Of a DNA stretch of 14,206 nt, positions 6,217 through 12,703 are shown one piece after another. Below the pieces are notes generated by a model that was not told the DNA's origin, searched no databases, and was given only the letters and a program-made list of their open reading frames with translations. Positions within the stretch are counted from its first letter, which is position 1. Each line of letters begins with the position of its first letter. A program made the translations under genes and the position numbers. Source of the DNA: Pseudonocardiales bacterium (lineage in GTDB: Bacteria; Actinomycetota; Actinomycetes; Mycobacteriales; Jatrophihabitantaceae); assembly GCA_025465405.1 (NCBI GenBank), contig JAODNL010000079.1:1-14206 (forward strand). The letters run 5' to 3'.

Positions 6217-7197
6217 ATGACGAGCCAACTCACGGCCGCGCAGCCAGCACCGGTGCAGGCCGGCAGAGCACGCAAGGGCGCCCGCCGTTCGCGCGCCGGG
6301 AAGCTGCCCGCCCGCGAGCGATGGATCCGCCGCGCGCCCTTGCTGCCCGGCCTGATCTTTCTGATCATCGTCACCCAGTTGCCGTTCGTCGCGACGCTGG
6401 TCATCTCGTTCAGCCGGTGGAACGCCCTGTCGCCGTCGCACAAGGGCTGGGCCGGATTCGGCAACTACCGCAAGGTGTTCAGCGATCCGACCCTGCGCGC
6501 CTCGGTGCTGTTCACGATCGTCATGACGGCCACCGTGGTCCTGGTCAGCCTGCTGCTCGGTCTGGTGATCGCGGTGCTGCTCGACCGCGCCTTCTTCGGG
6601 CGTGGCATCGTCCGCACGCTGATGATCGCGCCGTTCCTGATCGTCCCGGTGGCGGCCGCGCTGCTGTTCAAGCACGGGATCTACAACCCGAGCTACGGCC
6701 TGCTCAACGGCACGCTCAACGCGATCTGGAAGCTGTTCGGCGCGCATGCGCCGCAGCCGGACTGGCTGACCGCGCATCCGAAGATCATGCTCGAGGCCGA
6801 GCTGATCTGGCAGTGGACCCCGTTCATGATGCTGATCCTGCTTGCCGGGCTGCAGTCGCGCGACCGCGAGGTCGTGGAGGCGGCCTACGTCGACGGTGCC
6901 TCGCCGTGGCAGGCGTTTCGGTTCATCACGCTGCCGCACATGCGCAAGTACCTGGAGCTGGGTGGACTGCTCGGCACGATCTACATCGTCCAGAACTTCG
7001 ACTCGGTCTTCACCATCACGTCCGGCGGATTGGGCACGGCGAACTTGCCGTACTCGATCTACCAGACCTTCTACAGCGCCCACGACTACGGCCTGGCGTC
7101 GGCGCAAGGCGTCGTGGTCGTAGTCGGATCGCTGATCATCGCGACGTTCGCGCTCCGCGTGGTCTCGTCGCTGTTCCGAGAGGAGGTGGGCCGATGA
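6217..7197 (+). CDS. ABC transporter permease, MalF/SmoF-type
   Basis: Inner-membrane permease subunit of the polyol importer, 326 residues from ATG 6217. After a long basic N-terminal tail rich in Arg/Lys come about six hydrophobic segments, the first at about residues 40-64 (LLPGLIFLIIVTQLPFVATL). The EAA loop that docks the ATPase is clear at about 221-240 (EAAYVDGASPWQAF, then ITLPHM). The alternative start GTG 6199 overlaps the preceding stop as GTGA but has its purine run directly abutting the codon; ATG 6217 has GGGAG 8 nt upstream and is preferred. The tail may hold the protein at lipid headgroups; that is a guess. The gene ends in an ATGA overlap with the second permease. Confidence 0.92.
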   Translation: MTSQLTAAQPAPVQAGRARKGARRSRAGKLPARERWIRRAPLLPGLIFLIIVTQLPFVATLVISFSRWNALSPSHKGWAGFGNYRKVFSDPTLRASVLFTIVMTATVVLVSLLLGLVIAVLLDRAFFGRGIVRTLMIAPFLIVPVAAALLFKHGIYNPSYGLLNGTLNAIWKLFGAHAPQPDWLTAHPKIMLEAELIWQWTPFMMLILLAGLQSRDREVVEAAYVDGASPWQAFRFITLPHMRKYLELGGLLGTIYIVQNFDSVFTITSGGLGTANLPYSIYQTFYSAHDYGLASAQGVVVVVGSLIIATFALRVVSSLFREEVGR

Positions 7198-8075
7198 CCA
7201 CGGCCGTTGCGTCCCTCCCGCGCTCGGCGCGAGCCGGCCGGGCCGAGGGCAGGCGAAGCCACTCGGGCGCTGTGCTGGGTGCGCTGGCCTGGCTCATCGC
7301 GATCGTGTTCGTCGTGCCGGTGCTGTGGATGATCCTCACGTCGTTCCACAGCGAGTCCGACGCGAGCACGAACCCGCCCAGCATCGGCGCGCCGCTCACC
7401 CTGGCCGGGTACCGGGACTTCTTCGGCTCGTCGACCGGCACGAGCCCGTGGCCGTACCTGGCCAACTCGGCGACGGCCAGCATCGTGTCGACGATCCTCG
7501 TCCTGCTGCTCGCGATCCCGGCGGCTTACGCGCTGTCGATCCGTCCGGTGCGCAAGTGGACCGACGTGATGTTCTTCTTCCTGTCGACCAAGATGTTGCC
7601 ACCGGTCGCCGGCCTGCTGCCGATCTTCCTGTTCGCGCAGAAGGTCGACATGCTCGACAACATCTTCCTGCTGATCATCCTGTACACGTCGATGAACTTG
7701 CCGATCGCGGTATGGATGATGCGCTCGTTCCTCGCCGAGGTGCCGCCGGCGATCCTCGAGGCCGCGTCGATCGATGGGGCCGGGCTGCTGTACCAGCTGC
7801 GCAAGATCATCGTTCCGATCGCGATGCCCGGTATCGCGGCGACGTCGCTGATCTGCTTCATCTTCAGCTGGAACGAGCTGCTCTTCGCCCGCGTGCTGAC
7901 CGGTGTGATGGCCCAGACCGGGCCGGTCTTCCTGACCAGCTTCGTCACCAGTCAGGGCCTGTTCCTCGCCAAGGTGTGCGCGGCGGCGACGATCGTGTCC
8001 CTGCCGGTGCTGGTCGCCGGCTTCGCCGCGCAGGACAAGCTGGTGCAGGGCCTGTCCCTGGGGGCGGTGAAATGA
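7194..8075 (+). CDS. ABC transporter permease, MalG/SmoG-type
   Basis: Second inner-membrane permease subunit, 293 residues. Hydrophobic segments include about 27-49 (LGALAWLIAIVFVVPVLWMI), 93-113, 124-148 and 155-178, with further ones to the end. The EAA loop EAASIDGAG lies at 189-197 and is followed by IIVPIAMPG. The sequence FSWNELLFARVL is typical of sugar permeases of the MalG type. Start ATG 7194 overlaps the stop of the first permease by 4 nt (ATGA), with AGGAGG 7 nt upstream, so both subunits should be made in equal amounts. No ATP-binding subunit follows, so the ATPase must come from elsewhere in the genome, as with the shared MsiK-type ATPases of actinobacteria. Confidence 0.93.
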   Translation: MTTAVASLPRSARAGRAEGRRSHSGAVLGALAWLIAIVFVVPVLWMILTSFHSESDASTNPPSIGAPLTLAGYRDFFGSSTGTSPWPYLANSATASIVSTILVLLLAIPAAYALSIRPVRKWTDVMFFFLSTKMLPPVAGLLPIFLFAQKVDMLDNIFLLIILYTSMNLPIAVWMMRSFLAEVPPAILEAASIDGAGLLYQLRKIIVPIAMPGIAATSLICFIFSWNELLFARVLTGVMAQTGPVFLTSFVTSQGLFLAKVCAAATIVSLPVLVAGFAAQDKLVQGLSLGAVK

Positions 8076-8140
8076 GAACCGGAAGCGGGCTGCTCACTGC
8101 CATGCGGGCCATGCGGGTGGTTGCGGCGGTGTCGGCATGA
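8072..8140 (+). CDS. 22-codon mini-ORF bridging permease and dehydrogenase genes
   Basis: Reads MRTGSGLLTAMRAMRVVAAVSA. Its ATG overlaps the permease stop (ATGA, 8072-8075) and its TGA overlaps the dehydrogenase ATG (ATGA, 8137-8140), so it exactly fills the only real gap in the operon. It contains a tandem 9-nt repeat GCCATGCGG at 8099-8116 encoding AMR twice. No clear Shine-Dalgarno precedes the dehydrogenase ATG, so carrying ribosomes across the gap by coupling is a plausible role. The peptide matches nothing I know and may have no function of its own. Confidence 0.45.
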   Translation: MRTGSGLLTAMRAMRVVAAVSA

Positions 8141-9135
8141 AGGCAGCGGTGGTCAAGTCGGTCGGGTCGGTCACCGTCGAGACCGTCGAGGATCCGACGC
8201 CGGGCCTGCGGGAGGTCGTCGTCGAGGTGGCGGCCTGCGGGCTGTGCGGGACCGACCTGCACATCGTCCAGGGCGAGTTCGCTCCGACGCTGCCCGTCAT
8301 CCCCGGCCACGAGTTCGCGGGAACGGTTGTGGCGTGTGGGCCAGGCGTGCTCGACCTGCACGAGGGGGACCGGGTCGCGGTCGATCCGTCGCTCTACTGC
8401 CACGAGTGCCACTACTGCCGGATCGGACGCAACAACCTGTGCCTGCGGTGGGGGGCGATCGGCGTCACCGTCGCCGGCGGGGCCGCGGAGTACGTGGCCG
8501 TGCCGGCCGCCAACTGCGCCGTGCTGCCCGACGGCGTCGAGACCGCACACGCCACGTTGATCGAGCCGCTGGCGTGCGCGGTGCGCGGCTACGACGTGCT
8601 GCGCTCGAACCTGGGCGCTCACGTGCTGATCTACGGCGCCGGCACGATGGGCCTGATGATGTTGGAGCTGGCCGGGCGTACCGGCGCAGTGAGTGTCGAC
8701 GTGGTGGATCTCAACCCGGACCGGCTCCGGCTCGCAGCCGAGCTCGGCGCGAGCACCGCCGTGACCTCGGCCGACGAGGTCGAGCACCCGTTCGGCTGGG
8801 AACTCGTCATCGACGCCACCGGCAACGCCCAGGCCATTCAAGATGGACTGGGCCGAGTGGGACCCGGCGGCACATTCCTCCAGTTCGGTGTCGCGGACTA
8901 CGCCGCCCGAGCCACGATCGACCCGTATCGCATCTACAACAAGGAGATCACGATCACCGGCTCCATGGCCGTGCTGCACTCGTACGAGCGCGCGGCCGAG
9001 CTGTTCGCCGACGGCGTGATCGATCCGGCCGTGTTCATCACCGACCGCTTCCCGCTCGAGCAATACGCTGAGGCGTTGGACGCGTTCCGTTCCGGCAAGG
9101 GACTGAAGACCCAGGTGTTGCCGTCGTCGAAGTGA
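8137..9135 (+). CDS. Zinc-dependent medium-chain alcohol (polyol) dehydrogenase
   Basis: Cytosolic MDR-superfamily dehydrogenase, 332 residues, expected to oxidise a secondary alcohol of the imported polyol with NAD. Catalytic zinc ligands Cys37 (ACGLCGTD), His58 and Glu59 (GHE) are present. The structural zinc loop is complete: Cys88, Cys91, Cys94 and Cys102 (CHECHYC, then NNLC). The Rossmann motif is GAGTMG, with Asp in VDLNPDR at the end of the second strand, favouring NAD over NADP. It resembles sorbitol, threitol and related sugar-alcohol dehydrogenases; substrate and product are not determinable. The ATG has no in-frame alternative upstream and only a diffuse G-rich leader. Being the last gene of the transporter operon, it probably performs the first catabolic step. 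Confidence 0.92.
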   Translation: MKAAVVKSVGSVTVETVEDPTPGLREVVVEVAACGLCGTDLHIVQGEFAPTLPVIPGHEFAGTVVACGPGVLDLHEGDRVAVDPSLYCHECHYCRIGRNNLCLRWGAIGVTVAGGAAEYVAVPAANCAVLPDGVETAHATLIEPLACAVRGYDVLRSNLGAHVLIYGAGTMGLMMLELAGRTGAVSVDVVDLNPDRLRLAAELGASTAVTSADEVEHPFGWELVIDATGNAQAIQDGLGRVGPGGTFLQFGVADYAARATIDPYRIYNKEITITGSMAVLHSYERAAELFADGVIDPAVFITDRFPLEQYAEALDAFRSGKGLKTQVLPSSK

Positions 9136-9159
9136 CGCTCGTGGGCGCGCCGGTACGGT
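9132..9159 (+). promoter_or_regulatory. Candidate leaderless promoter of the amidase gene
   Basis: A TACGGT -10 box at 9154-9159 ends 7 nt before the amidase ATG, so transcription would begin at or beside the start codon. GTGACG at 9132-9137, overlapping the dehydrogenase stop, stands 16 nt upstream as a possible -35. There is no Shine-Dalgarno in the interval, which agrees with a leaderless transcript. Confidence 0.5.
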
Positions 9160-9166
9160 CGACGCC

Positions 9167-10600
9167 ATGCCGCAGCTGCATGATCTGACCGCACTCGACG
9201 CGGCCGCCGCGGTGCGCCGGCGCGAGGTGAGCCCCGTCGAACTCGTCGAGCACGCGCTCGATCGCATCGGCCGCCTCGACGAGCAGGTCGGCGCCTTCGT
9301 GACGATCACCGCGGACGCGGCGCTCGAGCAGGCCAAGGCAGCCGAACGGGCCGTCCTCGCCACCGACGACCCGGCGGCGCTCCCGCCGCTGCTCGGCGTG
9401 CCGACGGCGATCAAGGACCTGAACATGACCGCGGGTGTGCCGACGAAGCTCGGGTCGCGCGCCTACGCCGACTGGGTGCCCGCGATCGACGACAACGTGG
9501 TCGCCCTGCTCCGTGCGGCGGGAACGATCAGTGTCGGCAAGACGGCCACACCCGAGTTCGGGCTGCCCTGTTACACCGAGAGCGACATCGGTCCGCCGGC
9601 CCGCACGCCCTGGGACACCACCCTTCTCGCCGGCGGCTCGAGCGGCGGCGCCGGTGCGGCGGTGGCGAGCGGGTTCCTACCGATCGCGCAAGGCAGCGAC
9701 GGCGGCGGGTCGATCCGCATTCCGGCCAGTGTCTGCGGCCTGGTCGGGCTGAAGACATCCCGCGGCCGGGTGTCCAAGGGCCCGCTCGACTTCGACTCGT
9801 CGCGCCTCGGCGTGCTCGGCCCGCTGGCCCGCACCGTCCGGGACGCGGCCGCGTTCCTGGACGCGGTGGCGATACCGCAGCCAGGCGACCCTGACCCGTT
9901 GCCCGCGTTGCCGGCCGGTGAGACGTTCCTGCACTGGTGCGATCGCGAGCCGGGACGCCTGCACATCGGCCGCTATCTCGACTCGCCGATGGACTCGGAT
10001 GTCGATCCTCAGGTGCGGGCCGCGTGGCAGCGTGCGGCGGTCCTGCTCGAGGGCCTGGGCCACGAGATCGTCGACGTCGCCGCGCCGGTGCCGCGCGACG
10101 CGGTCCCGGCGTTCGAGACGGTGTGGTCGGTGTCGGCCGCGACGATCCCCGTTGATCCGGCGCGTGAGCACCAGCTGCGCCCGCTCACCCGCTACCTGCG
10201 TGAGCGGGGCCGTGCCATCAGCGGCCCGCAGTACGCGAACGCGATCGGAGCGCTGAACGTCCATTCGCGACGGGGGATTGCGGCCACCGCGCAGCTAGAC
10301 GCGGTGCTGACGCCGACGCTGGCGATGTTGCCCCGGCCGGTCGGCTGGTTCATCGGCGACGACGGTGATCCCGCGGCCGACTTCGAGCGGCAGAAGCGAT
10401 TCACCCCGTACACGGCGATGTACAACACCACGGGACAGCCGGCCGTGTCGCTGCCGCTCTATCAGAGCGAGGAGTACCTGCCGATCGGGATCATGCTCGT
10501 CGGACGTCCGGGTGGTGAGGGGCCGCTGCTGGCGCTGGCGGCCCAGCTCGAGGCGGCGCTGCCGTGGGCCGATCGACGTCCAGCCATCTGGGCGGGCTGA
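9167..10600 (+). CDS. Amidase-signature family hydrolase
   Basis: Cytosolic amidohydrolase of the amidase signature family (477 residues) that hydrolyses a C-N amide bond. The Ser-cisSer-Lys triad is intact: Lys83 (AIKDLN), cis-Ser158 in GGSSGGAGAAVA and nucleophile Ser182 in GGGSIRIPAS; the 24-residue spacing of the two serines is standard. It is a stand-alone amidase: no GatB or GatC lies nearby and it has no signal peptide, so it is not an obvious tRNA amidotransferase subunit. The substrate may be a small amide, an aryl amide, a carbamate or a peptide amide. It follows the dehydrogenase by 31 nt but seems to have its own promoter, so membership of the polyol pathway is uncertain. Confidence 0.92.
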   Translation: MPQLHDLTALDAAAAVRRREVSPVELVEHALDRIGRLDEQVGAFVTITADAALEQAKAAERAVLATDDPAALPPLLGVPTAIKDLNMTAGVPTKLGSRAYADWVPAIDDNVVALLRAAGTISVGKTATPEFGLPCYTESDIGPPARTPWDTTLLAGGSSGGAGAAVASGFLPIAQGSDGGGSIRIPASVCGLVGLKTSRGRVSKGPLDFDSSRLGVLGPLARTVRDAAAFLDAVAIPQPGDPDPLPALPAGETFLHWCDREPGRLHIGRYLDSPMDSDVDPQVRAAWQRAAVLLEGLGHEIVDVAAPVPRDAVPAFETVWSVSAATIPVDPAREHQLRPLTRYLRERGRAISGPQYANAIGALNVHSRRGIAATAQLDAVLTPTLAMLPRPVGWFIGDDGDPAADFERQKRFTPYTAMYNTTGQPAVSLPLYQSEEYLPIGIMLVGRPGGEGPLLALAAQLEAALPWADRRPAIWAG

Positions 10601-10660
10601 CACCGGCGCGACAGAGAGCCGCACGCTGAGGCCGCCAGCGCGCAGCGGAGGTCCGTTCGC

Positions 10661-10666
10661 TACCGT
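10661..10666 (+). promoter_or_regulatory. Candidate leaderless -10 box of the CtaJ-like gene
   Basis: TACCGT ends 6 nt before the ATG at 10673, the same layout as upstream of the amidase. GGAGG at about 10647-10651 is too far (over 20 nt) to serve as a Shine-Dalgarno. I see no matching -35. The rest of the 72-nt gap shows no clear terminator for the amidase. Confidence 0.4.
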
Positions 10667-10672
10667 CTCACC

Positions 10673-10927
10673 ATGACGATCGTGCAGACCGTGCTGGTGT
10701 TCGTCGGGATCCCGGCGGCCATCGTCGCCGTCATCGCCTTCGCCGTGTACGGCAAGTCGATCCTGCATCAGCCGAACCGTTACCGGCCGGGCAAACCGTG
10801 GTCGTATGAACCGGCGTGGTTCGTGCCGCACCCGGACGCCGTCGTGCATCAGACCAGCGAGCACAAGCAGCTCGAGGCGAACACCATCACGACGACGGCG
10901 GTTGGCGGTGCCAGCGGTGAGTGGTGA
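10673..10927 (+). CDS. ctaJ: Small membrane protein resembling aa3-type cytochrome oxidase subunit CtaJ
   Basis: An 84-residue protein with one N-terminal transmembrane helix (about 4-27, IVQTVLVFVGIPAAIVAVIAF), then YGKS, a conserved-looking NRYRPGKPWSYEPAWF and a hydrophilic tail. This matches my memory of actinobacterial CtaJ, an accessory subunit of the aa3 oxidase in the mycobacterial bc1-aa3 supercomplex: short N-terminal helix, RYRPG, then aromatic residues before PHP/ANP. In mycobacteria I recall it beside a DUF5130 protein and close to pepN, which is the arrangement here. The gene symbol rests on this pattern and context, not on an alignment. The stop lies inside the next gene (11-nt overlap if that starts at 10917), implying coupled synthesis. 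Confidence 0.65.
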   Translation: MTIVQTVLVFVGIPAAIVAVIAFAVYGKSILHQPNRYRPGKPWSYEPAWFVPHPDAVVHQTSEHKQLEANTITTTAVGGASGEW

Positions 10928-11333
10928 GGTGAAGCTGCAGCGCAATCTGGTGCAGTACGGGCCGGTCGGGCGCGACGTCACCGAGCACGGGTTCACCGCT
11001 CGCCAGCTGGCCCGCCTCGACGAGGCGCTCACCCTGTCCAGCCGCGAGTCCGGCCTGGTCTTCTCGGTCTACGTCGGCGAGCTGCGCCCGCCGACCAGGG
11101 CCCACGCCGAGGCCCTGTTCGAGAAGCTGACGGACGACTCCGTGCTGGTTGCGGTGGCGCCCGGGCAGCGCGTGCTGCACATCGTCACCGGGCCGGATTC
11201 GGCGAAGCGCTTGCCGAACCGGGCGTGTGCCCTGGCCGCACTCGCCATGCGGGCCGCATTCGCGAACGGCGACCTGGTGGGCGGGATAGTCACCGGCCTG
11301 CGCATGCTCGCGGACTCCGCCGGGCGCATCTGA
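10917..11333 (+). CDS. DUF5130 protein, PRSAF1-like (possible respiratory supercomplex factor)
   Basis: A 138-residue protein with the DUF5130/TPM-like layout: HGFTARQLARLDEALTLSS, then ESGLVFSVYVGEL, a helix with AHAEALFEKL, then VLVAVAPGQRVLHIVTG, and an alanine-rich helix ending near ADSAGRI. No signal peptide or strong transmembrane helix is visible. The GTG at 10917 overlaps the end of the CtaJ-like gene; GTG 10929 is a possible alternative, neither with a strong Shine-Dalgarno. Mycobacterial PRSAF1, found with the bc1-aa3 supercomplex, is as I recall encoded beside CtaJ, so a shared role at the oxidase is likely but inferred. It converges on the transglycosylase with only 15 nt between stops. 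Confidence 0.75.
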   Translation: MSGEVKLQRNLVQYGPVGRDVTEHGFTARQLARLDEALTLSSRESGLVFSVYVGELRPPTRAHAEALFEKLTDDSVLVAVAPGQRVLHIVTGPDSAKRLPNRACALAALAMRAAFANGDLVGGIVTGLRMLADSAGRI

Positions 11334-11350
11334 GACTGGGCCGCCCGGTC
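11334..11350. terminator. Possible hairpin between convergent stops
   Basis: GACTGGG-CCG-CCCGGTC can fold on the plus-strand RNA as a 7-bp stem with one U-G pair and a 3-nt loop. There is no U-run, and on the minus strand the wobble becomes a mismatch. It fills the gap between the DUF5130 and transglycosylase genes and is a weak terminator candidate only. Confidence 0.25.
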
Positions 11351-12638
11351 AGGGCAGGTAGATATCGCACTTGCCCGGGGTGAGCAGATCCCACAACACA
11401 CAGACCTTGGTCGGCGTCGGCGTCGGCGAGGTCGCCGGTGGCGTTGACGTCGGCGTTGATATCGGCGGCGTGGACGACGCACCGGTGCTGCCGCCGCTCG
11501 TCGGGCTGGTCGACGGAGCGCCACCGCCCGGGCTGCCGGACGTCCTACCGCCGCCGGTCGAGCCGGTCGTCGTCGCCGGGGTGGTCTTGGCCGGCTTGGC
11601 GGTGGTCTTCTTCGCGGACTTGTGCGCGGGCGGGCGATGGGTAGTGGGCCGGTTCGCGGTCGGCGCGCCGGGGTTCACCGGCGGGACTGCGGCGACGCTG
11701 TTGACCGGCGGTAGCGCACCGGTGATGTTGCCGACCGGGACGCCGCTGACCGGGATGCCGCGCCGGTATGCATCGGCCAGGGCGAGTACCTGGGCCAGGT
11801 ACTGGTCGGAGTAGTTGTAGGCGAGGACGGCCGCGACCTGACCGGCCTGCGTGTGCAGGTTGCCGCCCGCGGCGCACAGGTATCGGGCCGACGTCAGCGC
11901 CGCGTCGTTGATGTTGAACGGGTCGGCTACGCCGTCGCCGGTGGCGTCCACGCCGTATGCGGCCCAGGTGGACGGGATGAACTGCATCGGGCCGACCGCG
12001 CGGTCGTAGACGGTGTCACCGTCGACCCGGCCGCGGTCGGTGTCGAGGATCAGCGCGGTCCCGTGACCGTTGAGGGGAATGCCGATGATCCGGGGCGTCG
12101 AGACACCGCTGCTGTGCAGCACGGCGCCGGCGAATCGTCCGTGGTCGGACTCCTCGCGGCCGATGCCGGCCAGCAGCGCCCAGTCGATGCCACAGCCCGG
12201 ATCGACGTTGGCCATGCGCGCCGCCGCGACCCGATAGGCGTTCAGCGCCACGTTCGGGATGCCGTTGGCCGCCAAGCCGCTGATGACCGCCTTGTTCGCG
12301 GGTGCGGGCTTCGCGTGTACCGGCCTCGCCGCGACGACCTTCTTGAGCACCGGACCAGTAGCGGGCGCCTCCGTCGGCGGGGCGTACGCGGCCCCCGCGG
12401 TGACGTCCGGTGTCGCCGTCGCCGTCGCCGCTGCCGGCGCCGCCGTGGCGCGACCCGGATCCGCTCCGGCGTTCACCGCGGCGCTGGCCGCGACGAACAG
12501 TGCGATGCCGCTGACGATCATGGCCGCGGCCGCATTGCGCACCGCCTGCGGGTGCCGCCGAACCATCGCCGCCAGGCCCGGAGCCCTGACCGGCTCGTCG
12601 ATTCCGGCGAATCCGGTCCGGTCGTGCAGCGTGTGCAT
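11349..12638 (-). CDS. Membrane-anchored lytic murein transglycosylase (SLT_2 type)
   Basis: Cell-wall enzyme predicted to cleave the MurNAc-GlcNAc bond of peptidoglycan. The 429 residues comprise a cytoplasmic N-terminus (1-34), a transmembrane helix or uncleaved signal anchor (about 35-57), an Ala/Pro/Thr-rich spacer (to about 120), and the catalytic domain (about 130-292). That domain carries Glu163 in GIGREESDHGRF, NGHGTALILDTD, AVGPMQFIPSTW and YNYSDQY. Cys149 and Cys255 probably form a disulfide. A Pro/Thr/Ser/Gly/Lys-rich linker (about 300-410) follows, ending in a short hydrophobic tail closed by Cys413 and Cys424. Start ATG 12638 has GGAG 6 nt upstream. It lies 65 nt downstream of pepN on the same strand. 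Division or cell-growth function is inferred from family. Confidence 0.92.
   Translation of the reverse strand: MHTLHDRTGFAGIDEPVRAPGLAAMVRRHPQAVRNAAAAMIVSGIALFVAASAAVNAGADPGRATAAPAAATATATPDVTAGAAYAPPTEAPATGPVLKKVVAARPVHAKPAPANKAVISGLAANGIPNVALNAYRVAAARMANVDPGCGIDWALLAGIGREESDHGRFAGAVLHSSGVSTPRIIGIPLNGHGTALILDTDRGRVDGDTVYDRAVGPMQFIPSTWAAYGVDATGDGVADPFNINDAALTSARYLCAAGGNLHTQAGQVAAVLAYNYSDQYLAQVLALADAYRRGIPVSGVPVGNITGALPPVNSVAAVPPVNPGAPTANRPTTHRPPAHKSAKKTTAKPAKTTPATTTGSTGGGRTSGSPGGGAPSTSPTSGGSTGASSTPPISTPTSTPPATSPTPTPTKVCVLWDLLTPGKCDIYLP
11410..11427. repeat. Tandem hexamer GTCGGC x3 in the linker region
   Basis: Three perfect 6-nt copies encode part of the Thr/Pro-rich linker of the transglycosylase near its C-terminal tail. 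In-frame length change by slippage is possible; it would alter linker length without breaking the protein. Confidence 0.6.
12412..12429. repeat. Tandem hexamer GTCGCC x3 in the N-terminal spacer
   Basis: Three perfect 6-nt copies encode the alternating Ala-Thr run of the transglycosylase (around residues 71-77) just outside the membrane. It is a low-complexity coding repeat in a spacer that probably tolerates length variation. Confidence 0.6.
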
Positions 12639-12703
12639 ACGGTGCTCCGTACGGCTCGAGTTCGGTACCTAGACCAACGAGCCCCGGGTGCGTGGGTTAC
12701 GCG
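12639..12703 (-). promoter_or_regulatory. Gap between pepN and the transglycosylase gene
   Basis: These 65 nt contain the transglycosylase Shine-Dalgarno (GGAG, 12645-12648) and several short palindromic hexamers such as GGTACC and CTCGAG. I see no convincing promoter and no terminator with a U-run, so co-transcription with pepN is possible. Confidence 0.3.

Noticed and set aside
7945..9426. A 493-codon minus-strand open frame
   Set aside because: It is antisense to the zinc dehydrogenase and amidase genes and has no recognisable domain.
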